64,000 nt of DNA from assembly GCA_017305715.1 (NCBI GenBank), contig JAFKKG010000017.1, positions 154,305-218,304 on the forward strand. The letters run 5' to 3'. A program made the translations under genes and the position numbers. Below the pieces are notes generated by a model. That model was not told the origin of the DNA. It did no database searches and worked only from the letters and a program-made list of their open reading frames with translations. Position 1 is the stretch's first letter. The number at the start of each line of letters is the position of its first letter. Shown here piece by piece: positions 51,656 through 59,135 of the stretch. Origin of the DNA: Hyphomicrobiales bacterium. Lineage in GTDB: Bacteria; Pseudomonadota; Alphaproteobacteria; Rhizobiales; Xanthobacteraceae.

Positions 51656-53149
51656 ATGACCCAATCGGCTGGATTCATCGAAAAGCACGGGCTCTGGTCC
51701 GACGATCAGCGCCACCAGGCCGGAGAGATTGCCGCGCGGCTCGAACGCGAAGATATCCGGCTGGTGCGGCTTGCCTGGAGCGATCCCCACGGCGCGTCGC
51801 GCGCCAAAATGGTGACGGCGCAGGCGTTCCTGTCGGCTCTCAAGGGCGGTTACAATATCAACGTCGCCACCGCGATGCTGGACGCCTCGGGTGCCCGCGT
51901 CTTCTCGTCGTTCACGCGTGGCGGCGGCCTCGGGCTGGAGGAAATGACCGGGTCGCCCAATCTTATCGTGGTGCCGGATCCCGCGACGTTTCGCGTGTTG
52001 CCATGGGAGCCCGATGTCGGCTGGGTCCTGTGCGACGATTATTTCAGTTCCGGCCGGCCGTTTCACTTCTCGCCGCGCCATTTGCTTCGCAAGCAGCTCG
52101 CGCGGCTGCAGCAGCGATCGATGCGCTGCGTCGTCGGCCTCGAAGTCGAATGGTATCTGCTTCGGCTGTCCGAGGAGCATCTGACGGACGAGCATATCGG
52201 CGCGCCCGGGATCAAGGGGCGGGCGGTGCGGGCCCATCCGCCCGAGCCCGGATACTCGTTCCATTCCGAGACCAATCTCGACCGGATGCACGGTCCGCTC
52301 TCCGCCTTGGCGCGCGCGTTCGCGAAGCTGGACCTGCCGGTCAGGTCGTTCGAAAACGAGTGGGGCCCGGGTCAGGTCGAATGCACCTTCGCGCCCGCCG
52401 AGGCGCTGCAGGCCGCCGACAACATGGTGCTGTTTCGAAGCGCGACACGGCAATTGTGCCGCCGGATGGGTTATCTCGCGAGCTTCATGTGCCGCCCGAA
52501 ACTGAAGGGGCTTTATCCGAGCGGCTGGCATCTCCACCAGTCGCTCGTCGACGTCGGTAATGGCAGCAACCTGTTTGCGCCGCAGTCGGCCGATGCGTGT
52601 CTGTCGCCGGTCGGCAGGGCCTATGTCGGCGGCGTGTTGCACCACGGGCTTGCCGCGACCATCTTCGCCAATCCGACCGTCAATGCCTATCGCCGGTTTC
52701 GTGCCAATTCGCTGGCGCCGGATCGGCTGGCGTGGGGCACGGACCATCGCGGCGTGATGCTTCGCGTGCTCGGCGAGGTCGGGGACCCCGCCAGCCGCAT
52801 CGAGAACCGGATCGGTGAGCCGGCCGCCAATCCCTACCTCTATATCGCCTCCCAGATCATTACCGGCCTCGACGGAATCGATTGTGCCCGCGATCCCGGC
52901 CCACCGGACACCGATCCCTACAACGCGGAACGGGCCAAGCTGCCGAAGAGTCTGCTCGCCGCGCTCCATGCGCTCGAGGGCGAGCCGCTGTTTCGTCGCG
53001 AAATGGGCGACCTCTTCGTCGACTATTATCTGGCGTTCAAGCGCGTCGAAGCGGGGCGCTTCATGGAATTCGCCAGGCAAAACGATCTCGATCCGTCGAG
53101 CGACGAAATCACGGATTGGGAACAGAACGAATATTTCGATTTCTTCTGA
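51656..53149 (+). CDS. Glutamine-synthetase-like ligase (gamma-glutamyl-amide synthetase type)
   Basis: 497-residue GS-superfamily enzyme. It has GLEVEWYLLRLSEE and SFENEWGPGQVECTF (metal-binding glutamates), GWHLHQSL and NAYRRFRANSLAPDRLAWGTDHRGVMLRVLG (ATP and metal region), and SRIENRIGEPAANPYLYIA. It is not a housekeeping GlnA: the adenylylation tyrosine region is not recognised and it sits beside a Rieske oxygenase. In aniline catabolism (TdnQ, AtdA1) such an enzyme glutamylates the amine before dioxygenation. A similar role is inferred. Confidence 0.88.
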   Translation: MTQSAGFIEKHGLWSDDQRHQAGEIAARLEREDIRLVRLAWSDPHGASRAKMVTAQAFLSALKGGYNINVATAMLDASGARVFSSFTRGGGLGLEEMTGSPNLIVVPDPATFRVLPWEPDVGWVLCDDYFSSGRPFHFSPRHLLRKQLARLQQRSMRCVVGLEVEWYLLRLSEEHLTDEHIGAPGIKGRAVRAHPPEPGYSFHSETNLDRMHGPLSALARAFAKLDLPVRSFENEWGPGQVECTFAPAEALQAADNMVLFRSATRQLCRRMGYLASFMCRPKLKGLYPSGWHLHQSLVDVGNGSNLFAPQSADACLSPVGRAYVGGVLHHGLAATIFANPTVNAYRRFRANSLAPDRLAWGTDHRGVMLRVLGEVGDPASRIENRIGEPAANPYLYIASQIITGLDGIDCARDPGPPDTDPYNAERAKLPKSLLAALHALEGEPLFRREMGDLFVDYYLAFKRVEAGRFMEFARQNDLDPSSDEITDWEQNEYFDFF

Positions 53150-53185
53150 CGCGCCGGACCGTCAGCCGGGCGCCGAATTGAGAGC

Positions 53186-54577
53186 ATGAGCATGACACAG
53201 ATGGAACGCGTGGAGGCCTTGCGGCCGCGCAATTTCGGCGCATCGTATGACTGGGACGAATTGGTCCAGGAAGACCGCGTCCATCATCTGCTGTACACGG
53301 ATGCTGCGATCTTCGACGCCGAGATGCGACATATCTTTGGCGGCACGTGGGTCTATCTGGCGCATGAAAGTCAGATTCCCAATGTTGACGACTACGTCAC
53401 CGCCAAGCTCGGCCTGCGTCCGTTGATCATGACGCGCGACAGCGACGGGATCATCCGTGCGCTCTACAACCGCTGCACGCATCGCGGGACCACCCTGTGC
53501 CGCTTCGAGAAAGGCAACAAGCGGTCGTTCCAATGCCCCTATCACGGCTGGAATTTCCTCAACAATGGCAAGCTGCGCGGTGTGCCGTGGGCCGAGGGCT
53601 ATGGTGAAAACCTGACCCGGGATCCGAAGTTCAACCTCGCGCAGGTGCCGCGCGTGGAATCCTATCGCGGCTTCATCTTCGGAACACTGAACGCGTCGGC
53701 GCCGCCGATAGGCGAACATCTCGGTCCGATCAGAAAGCCGATCGACGAATGGCTGGACCGCAATCCGGGCGGCAAGGTCGTGGTCTGCGAGGCCAACCGG
53801 ATCAAATACAAGGGTAACTGGAAACTCGCCTACGACAATTCGGGTGACGGCTACCACGTGCTGTACTCGCACCGCTCGCTGCTGGAGACCGAAAACCGCT
53901 TCGTCGACGAGAATACCGAAAAGGGCATGTCTTACTACAGGACGGCGCCCGACGAGCAGCCGATGTACATGCAGTACATGGGCAACGGCCACCACTTCAA
54001 GGACAAACGGCCCAACCTGCAGCCGCGCAATGGCGGCCTGTGGGCGATCGAGTCGCTGCATCCCGGGATGGAACATGTCGAGCAAAAGCTGCGGAGGCAA
54101 TTCGGTGACCGCGCCGACGCGCTGCTCGATCTTGCCGGCTCGGAGCCGGTCAACATCAACGTGTTTCCGAACCTGTCGTTGCTCGGAAACCACATTCAGG
54201 TGTTTCAGCCGGTGTCGTTCGAGGAAACCGATACGATCTGGTACGGCACCAGGATCGAGGACGTCGATGGCACGATCGGCGCGGACGCGCTGAACGACAT
54301 CAACACCCTGCGGATGCGGACCCAGGAAGGGTTTCCGAACTTCGGGGAAGTCGATGACGTCACCAATTTCGAGCAGATCCAGCGCGGCCTGCGCTGCCAG
54401 GAGGACGAGTGGATCTACATGAATCGGGGTCTCGGCATTCCCGGGCGCATTCACACCCTGGAGGACGGCACGATCAAGGCGCCGGCGACGGATGAAATGT
54501 TCATGCGGGAATACATCAAGGAATGGAAGCGCCTCATGAAGGCCGAACCCCAGCTGACCATTCGGCGGGAGCCCTGA
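53186..54577 (+). CDS. Rieske ring-hydroxylating oxygenase, alpha subunit
   Basis: 463-residue large subunit. The Rieske centre is CTH...CPYH (RCTHRGTTLCRFEKGNKRSFQCPYHGW, residues about 91-117). The mononuclear iron site is DNSGDGYHVLYSH, with two histidines. It hydroxylates an aromatic ring using electrons from a reductase. No reductase or ferredoxin gene is found nearby. It lies 36 bp after the GS-like gene and 2 bp before the beta subunit. Confidence 0.94.
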   Translation: MSMTQMERVEALRPRNFGASYDWDELVQEDRVHHLLYTDAAIFDAEMRHIFGGTWVYLAHESQIPNVDDYVTAKLGLRPLIMTRDSDGIIRALYNRCTHRGTTLCRFEKGNKRSFQCPYHGWNFLNNGKLRGVPWAEGYGENLTRDPKFNLAQVPRVESYRGFIFGTLNASAPPIGEHLGPIRKPIDEWLDRNPGGKVVVCEANRIKYKGNWKLAYDNSGDGYHVLYSHRSLLETENRFVDENTEKGMSYYRTAPDEQPMYMQYMGNGHHFKDKRPNLQPRNGGLWAIESLHPGMEHVEQKLRRQFGDRADALLDLAGSEPVNINVFPNLSLLGNHIQVFQPVSFEETDTIWYGTRIEDVDGTIGADALNDINTLRMRTQEGFPNFGEVDDVTNFEQIQRGLRCQEDEWIYMNRGLGIPGRIHTLEDGTIKAPATDEMFMREYIKEWKRLMKAEPQLTIRREP

Positions 54578-54579
54578 TC

Positions 54580-55170
54580 ATGGCACAGCCCGTTCACGAT
54601 CCATCGCGCCATTCCTATTATGTCGGTGACGCGCTTTACCAGGAACTGATCGCCGATTTTGAGGTCGTGCGACGGGACGACCCGACGGTCCAGGACCTCG
54701 TGGAGCGTGACATGTTTCGCGGCCTCGTCGAGCGCGAAGCCCGGCTGCTCGACCGGCTTCAGTTCAAGGAATGGCTGCAACTCTATGCGGACGAATGCCT
54801 GTACTGGGTGCCGAGCACGCCCAATGGCGGCGATCCGCGGCGCGAGATCGCCGTCATGTTCGACGACCGTCGGAGGCTGGAGGATCGGGTGTTCCGGCTC
54901 GCGACCGGTTTCGCATGGTCGCAGGCCCCGTCGTCGCGGACCGTGCGGATGGTCTCGAATGTCGAGGTGTTCGCGTCCGAGAATCCCGATCAGCGCCTGG
55001 TGCGCTCGAATTTCCTGATCCACGAATTCTGGGACGACGAAACCCGGGCGCTGGCGGGTTGGGCGGGGCACCGGTTTCGAAAGTTCGATGGCGTTTGGCG
55101 GATATCCGCCAAGCAGGTGAATTTGCTGGTATGCGACCAGTGCATCCGCAACCCCAGCATCATTCTGTAG
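54580..55170 (+). CDS. Rieske ring-hydroxylating oxygenase, beta subunit
   Basis: 196-residue small subunit with the SnoaL-like fold typical of dioxygenase beta chains (EREARLLDRLQFKEWLQLYADECLYWVPSTP; SRTVRMVSNVEV; WRISAKQVNLLVCDQ). It gives the alpha-3-beta-3 hexamer structure and some substrate specificity. ATG 54580 follows the alpha stop by 2 bp. Anthranilate/benzoate- and aniline-type dioxygenases share this arrangement. Confidence 0.93.
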   Translation: MAQPVHDPSRHSYYVGDALYQELIADFEVVRRDDPTVQDLVERDMFRGLVEREARLLDRLQFKEWLQLYADECLYWVPSTPNGGDPRREIAVMFDDRRRLEDRVFRLATGFAWSQAPSSRTVRMVSNVEVFASENPDQRLVRSNFLIHEFWDDETRALAGWAGHRFRKFDGVWRISAKQVNLLVCDQCIRNPSIIL

Positions 55171-55284
55171 CGCCGCTTCGTGGGTTTGACATCGCTAGCG
55201 GCTCCCCGATCGAGAATCCACGCGGGGCGTGAGGGTGCGGAATATCTGGTTCGCAAGGCCGGCGATCGCAAAGGCCGACGATCA

Positions 55285-56010
55285 CTACTTGGGTGTTGGC
55301 CACTCGATCGAAGCCTCGATGATCTCGGCCGTCTTCCGGTAATGATCGGCCAGAAGACGGACCGCGTCATCGCTTCGCCGCAGCGTGGCGTCCATGATCG
55401 CGCGGTGTTCGGCCGCGGCGTCGCGCCGCCGCTTCCCCAATGTTCCGCCGAAATAGTTCGGCAGCCGGTAGCGCTGCGTTTCGACGTAAAGCTGATCCGC
55501 AAGTTCGAGCAGCCGCGGCGAATTGCAATGTGCGATCAGGGCCTGATGGAAATGATGATGCCGCTCCTCCATCGCGAACAGATCGGCCGCTTCCACCGTG
55601 CCCGCAACGCGCTGCCGTTCGACCTGCAGGTTGAGCGCGTGGAAAGCTGCAACAATGCCCGCTTCCCAGTCGTCGTCGCCATTGCGCATGGACCTGCGCA
55701 AAGCCTCGCTCTCGATGAGAATGCGGGTTTCGGTGGCGTCCTCGATCTCCGAGCGCGACAAGGGAGCGACCGAGAAGCCGCGCAGCGCCGTCGAACTCAC
55801 CAGCCGCTCCGATTGCAGCCGCATCAGCGCTTCGCGAAGCGGCGAAAAGCTCAACCCGTAGCGCTGCCGCAGCGCTTCGAGACGCAACGGCTCTCCCGCC
55901 TTGAACGTGCCGACGACGATATCGGCACGCAGGCGCTGATAGGCCGACTCGCCCAATGTTACGGGCTCGCCTTCGCTGGCGTTCCGGCGGTCTCCTGCCG
56001 CGCCTGCCAT
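55285..56010 (-). CDS. GntR-family regulator (FCD subfamily)
   Basis: 241 residues from ATG 56010 (MAGAAGDRRNASEGEPVTLG); the frame is open to 56094. The winged helix is ESAYQRLRADIVVGTFKAGEPLRLEALRQRYGLSFSPLREALMRLQSERLVSSTALRGFSV. The FCD domain has metal-ligand segments EERHHHFHQALIAHC. It is divergent from the gentisate-dioxygenase-like gene, with a CCTATTTTATAGG dyad between them. It probably represses the ring-cleavage unit until a pathway intermediate binds. Confidence 0.92.
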   Translation of the reverse strand: MAGAAGDRRNASEGEPVTLGESAYQRLRADIVVGTFKAGEPLRLEALRQRYGLSFSPLREALMRLQSERLVSSTALRGFSVAPLSRSEIEDATETRILIESEALRRSMRNGDDDWEAGIVAAFHALNLQVERQRVAGTVEAADLFAMEERHHHFHQALIAHCNSPRLLELADQLYVETQRYRLPNYFGGTLGKRRRDAAAEHRAIMDATLRRSDDAVRLLADHYRKTAEIIEASIEWPTPK

Positions 56011-56094
56011 GCTTCTTTGACCTTTCACGTCGCCATTGTGCGATTCGACAGCTCGACGTATTTTCGAAAATTTGCTCTTGCAACCAACATACAA

Positions 56095-56107
56095 CCTATT
56101 TTATAGG
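56095..56107. promoter_or_regulatory. CCTATTTTATAGG dyad upstream of the ring-cleavage gene
   Basis: Arms CCTA / TAGG around TTTTA, flanked by ACAA and TTGG and preceded at 56061 by the palindrome TTTTCGAAAA. It lies 24 bp upstream of the gentisate-dioxygenase-like start and is suited to overlap its promoter. Candidate GntR operator, inferred. Confidence 0.45.
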
Positions 56108-56130
56108 ATTGGCAACCCTAGGAGAGCGAA

Positions 56131-57258
56131 ATGGCAACAGGACGCCGGGAAAACCATCGCGAAGAAATCGCGGGCCGCGCCAACGTCGAGGACACGCCGG
56201 AACTGCTTGCCTATTACGACGAGCTGGAAAATCTCGACGCCGGTGCGCTGTGGACGGTCGCCAACAAGATCGAGCCGTGGCAGCCGAAATCCTCCTCCGT
56301 TCCCGTGCTCTGGCGTTACGAGGATCTGCGCAAGCACGTGTTGCGATCGGTCGAGCTGGTGTCGCCCGAAAAGGCCGGCCGCCGCGTCATCTATCTGAAC
56401 AATCCCGGCCGCCGCGATCACGCCGCCGCCGTCGGCTGGCTCTATTCCGGGCTGCAGGTGATGCACCCGGGCGAAGTGGCTTCCGCCCATGCGCATTCGG
56501 CCTCCGCGCTGCGCTTCATCATGGAAGGCGAGGGCGCCTACACCATCGTCGACGGCCACAAGCTCACGCTCGGCGCCAACGATTTTGTTCTCACGCCGAA
56601 CGGCACGTGGCACGAACATGGCGTCTCCAGCGACGGCACGCCCTGCATCTGGCAGGACGGCCTCGACATTCCCTTGGTGAATACGCTCGAGGCCAATTTC
56701 TACGCAGTGCATCCGAAGATGCAGCAGGAGGTCGGCTATCCCGTCGACGACATGACCCATGCCTGGGGCAATCCGGGCCTGCGGCCCGCCGGCGCCGAAT
56801 GGTCGCGCGGATATTCACCGCTGCTGAAATACGAGTGGGGCCCGACCTACGAGGCGTTGCAGCGCTACGGTAAGGCGGCCGAGGGCTCGCCGTTTGACGG
56901 CGTGCTCATGAACTACGTCAATCCGGTCACCGGCGGCGCTGTCATGCAGACGATCGGCGCTTCGATGCAGATGCTGCGTGCGGGCGAAGCCACCAAGGCG
57001 CATCGTCATACCGGAAGCTTCATCTACCAGGTGGCGAAGGGAAGCGGCCACTCGATCATCGACGGCAAGCGCTTCGACTGGAAGGAGCGCGATATCTTCT
57101 GCGTGCCGTCCTGGGCCTGGCATGAGCACGTCAATGCATCCGCCAGCGACGATGCCTGCCTGTTCACCTTCAACGACCTGCCGGTCATGCACGCCCTCGG
57201 CCTCTATCGCGAGGAAGCCTATGGCGACAATCAGGGCCGGCAACCGCTGGCGTCTTAA
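56131..57258 (+). CDS. Gentisate 1,2-dioxygenase-like bicupin
   Basis: 375-residue ring-cleaving enzyme with two cupin domains. The first cupin has HAHSASALRFIMEGEGAYTIVDG (HxH metal motif) and HEHG. The second has HRHTGSFIYQVAKGSGHSIIDG and HEHV. It opens gentisate, or 5-substituted salicylates, between C1 and C2. Relatives act on gentisate, salicylate, 1-hydroxy-2-naphthoate or 5-amino/5-nitrosalicylate, so the substrate is not certain from sequence. Its product is the expected substrate of the downstream hydrolase. Confidence 0.92.
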   Translation: MATGRRENHREEIAGRANVEDTPELLAYYDELENLDAGALWTVANKIEPWQPKSSSVPVLWRYEDLRKHVLRSVELVSPEKAGRRVIYLNNPGRRDHAAAVGWLYSGLQVMHPGEVASAHAHSASALRFIMEGEGAYTIVDGHKLTLGANDFVLTPNGTWHEHGVSSDGTPCIWQDGLDIPLVNTLEANFYAVHPKMQQEVGYPVDDMTHAWGNPGLRPAGAEWSRGYSPLLKYEWGPTYEALQRYGKAAEGSPFDGVLMNYVNPVTGGAVMQTIGASMQMLRAGEATKAHRHTGSFIYQVAKGSGHSIIDGKRFDWKERDIFCVPSWAWHEHVNASASDDACLFTFNDLPVMHALGLYREEAYGDNQGRQPLAS

Positions 57259-57270
57259 GGAAGAAGTACC

Positions 57271-58182
57271 ATGCGTCTTGTTACCTACCGCGCCAACATC
57301 GAGGCCGCGGCCCGCCTCGGTGCCCTCGTCGATGAACTGGTCGTCGATGTCGAGCGGATCGGCGCGCATGCCGGCATCGCACTTCCCGACTCGATGCTCG
57401 ATTTGATCGATCTTGGGCCGCCGGGGACGATGGCGCTGAAGAGGATTCTGGGCGACCACGAAGGCCGTTGGCCGGTCGGCACGGCGCTGCCCTTGGCCAA
57501 TGTCAGGCTGCTGGCGCCGATCCCGCGGCCGCGCAAGAACATTTTCGGGATCGGGCTGAACTATGTCGAGCACGTCGCGGAATCCTCGCGCGCGCTGGAT
57601 ACGGCGAAGGAATTGCCGAAACAGCCGATCATCTTCTCAAAACCTCCGACCAGCGTGATCGGGCCCGACGATGCCATCGAGCATAACCGGACCATCACCC
57701 AGCAGCTCGACTGGGAAGTCGAACTTGCCGTCGTGATGGGGCGAACGGCGCGCCGGGTCACGGAAGCGCAGGCGCTCGATTTCGTTTTCGGCTACAGCGT
57801 GATGATCGATGTCAGCGCGCGCGACAACCGCCGCGCCGGGCAGTGGATCTATTCCAAGGGCCAGGACACCTACGCGCCGTTCGGGCCGTGCATCGTGACG
57901 GCAGACGAGATCGGCGATCCGCACGCGCTCGACCTCTGGCTCACGGTGAACGGCGTCGAGAAGCAGCGCTCCAACACGCGCCACATGCTGTTCAAGGTGC
58001 CGCTGCTGATTGCGGATATTTCGGCCGCGATCACGCTCGAGCCGGGCGACATCATCGCAACCGGCACGCCTGACGGCGTTGGCGCCGGGCGGACGCCGCA
58101 GGAGTGGCTGTGGCCCGGCGATGTCGTCGAGGCAGAGGTGGCGGGCATCGGCCGGCTGCGTCATCCGGTCGTCGCGGTCTGA
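57271..58182 (+). CDS. Fumarylacetoacetate hydrolase family enzyme (maleyl/fumarylpyruvate hydrolase-like)
   Basis: 303-residue FAH-fold hydrolase. The metal site is in the QLDWEVELAVVMGRTAR segment (ExE) and the later DVSARDNRRAGQWIYSKGQDTYAPFGPCI. GDIIATGTPDGVGAGRTPQEWLWPGDVVEAEVAGIG is the family C-terminal signature. In gentisate pathways this family splits maleyl- or fumarylpyruvate. It follows the dioxygenase by 12 bp. No glutathione-dependent maleylpyruvate isomerase is present, suggesting direct maleylpyruvate hydrolysis. Confidence 0.92.
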   Translation: MRLVTYRANIEAAARLGALVDELVVDVERIGAHAGIALPDSMLDLIDLGPPGTMALKRILGDHEGRWPVGTALPLANVRLLAPIPRPRKNIFGIGLNYVEHVAESSRALDTAKELPKQPIIFSKPPTSVIGPDDAIEHNRTITQQLDWEVELAVVMGRTARRVTEAQALDFVFGYSVMIDVSARDNRRAGQWIYSKGQDTYAPFGPCIVTADEIGDPHALDLWLTVNGVEKQRSNTRHMLFKVPLLIADISAAITLEPGDIIATGTPDGVGAGRTPQEWLWPGDVVEAEVAGIGRLRHPVVAV

Positions 58183-58195
58183 ACGGAGCCTGCCA

Positions 58196-58849
58196 ATGCT
58201 GTTCGACATGGAGACGCTGGAAGCGCCAAACCGCTACAAGATCCTGACGGCCACGGTGACGCCACGGCCGATCGCCTGGGTGACGACGCGTTCCGAAGAC
58301 GGCATCGTCAACGCGGCGCCCTACAGCTTCTTCAACGTCCTGGGACATGAGCCGCCGACGCTGGCGATCGGGATGCTTGCCGGACCCGGCCGCTTCAAGG
58401 ATACCGCGACCAACATCCTCGCGACCGGGGAGTTCGTGGTGAATCTGGTATCCGAAGCGAACGCCGCGGCGATGAATGTCACCTGCATCGATGCGCCTGC
58501 CGATGTCGACGAACTCGCGCTGGCGGGCCTCACCGCGGCGCCATCCCATGCGGTACGGCCGCCGCGCATCGCCGAGTCCCCGGTGTCGTTCGAGTGCCGG
58601 GTGCTGAGTTCGATGGTGACCGGTCCGCGTCAGACGGCGGTGATCGGCCGTATCCTGTGCGCCCATGTCGCCGACGCCATGGTCCAGGACAAGGAGCGCT
58701 GCCATATCGACACGCCCGCCTTGCGCCTGATCGGCCGCATGCATGGCAGCGGCTGGTACGCCCGCTGCACCGACCTGTTCCAGCTCGACCGGCCCATTTG
58801 GGCGGAGCGGCAGCGCGATGAAGCGTTGCGGCGGGATCGGGCGTCATGA
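58196..58849 (+). CDS. Flavin reductase-like (FMN-binding split-barrel) protein
   Basis: 217-residue FMN-binding split barrel (ILTATVTPRPIAWVTTRSEDGIVNAAPYSFFNVLGHEPPTLAIGMLAGPGRFKDTATNILATGEFVVNLV). Members reduce flavin for monooxygenases or bind FMN as electron carriers. GGAG precedes ATG 58196. It is placed last in the ring-cleavage operon. It might supply electrons to the Rieske oxygenase, which lacks a dedicated reductase, but that is speculative. Confidence 0.88.
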   Translation: MLFDMETLEAPNRYKILTATVTPRPIAWVTTRSEDGIVNAAPYSFFNVLGHEPPTLAIGMLAGPGRFKDTATNILATGEFVVNLVSEANAAAMNVTCIDAPADVDELALAGLTAAPSHAVRPPRIAESPVSFECRVLSSMVTGPRQTAVIGRILCAHVADAMVQDKERCHIDTPALRLIGRMHGSGWYARCTDLFQLDRPIWAERQRDEALRRDRAS

Positions 58850-58899
58850 GGGCAACAGCGGCACTTTGCAGCGGCGCGGGCCTCGCCCCTGCGACATTT

Positions 58900-58913
58900 G
58901 TTGCCTTGGCAAC
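58900..58913. promoter_or_regulatory. 14-bp palindrome GTTGCCTTGGCAAC (copy 2)
   Basis: Arms GTTGCC / GGCAAC around TT; the reverse complement of the copy at 43388-43401. It lies upstream of the aromatic-cluster binding-protein gene. Possible target of one of the MarR-type regulators in the window. Confidence 0.5.
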
Positions 58914-58915
58914 CG

Positions 58916-58927
58916 GAACTATAGTTC
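58916..58927. promoter_or_regulatory. 12-bp perfect palindrome GAACTATAGTTC
   Basis: Fully symmetric 12-mer, its centre 15 bp from that of the neighbouring GTTGCCTTGGCAAC dyad, placing the two sites on nearly opposite faces of the helix. Possible second operator or promoter-linked site; function unknown. Confidence 0.4.
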
Positions 58928-59135
58928 TTGCCATTCGCGGCGTCGGCGAATTATGGTGCAGGCCGCCGGGGTATGGGCCGAAGGTTCTAATCGGGTTTTT
59001 CGGTTCGTGCTTGCCGCCCAAGGGGAAATTCGCGCACAAAATATCTCCGGGCATCACGGGATTTGACGAAGGCGCGAGCCTCGAACGGCGGCCGGCTCCG
59101 GTCGGCGGGATAATCAGATAATGAGGGGAGAAAAT

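Larger units (their letters stand above)
58850..59135. other. Intergenic region with tandem palindromes before the transporter
   Basis: 286 bp without a gene. It contains GTTGCCTTGGCAAC (58900-58913) followed by GAACTATAGTTC (58916-58927), and no recognisable terminator for the preceding operon. AT-rich patches after 58920 may hold the promoter of the binding-protein gene. GGGGAG lies just before its ATG at 59136. Confidence 0.5.

Noticed and set aside
51656-53149. Housekeeping glutamine synthetase
   Set aside because: Sequence is divergent, and operon position with an oxygenase and LysR regulator points to a catabolic ligase.
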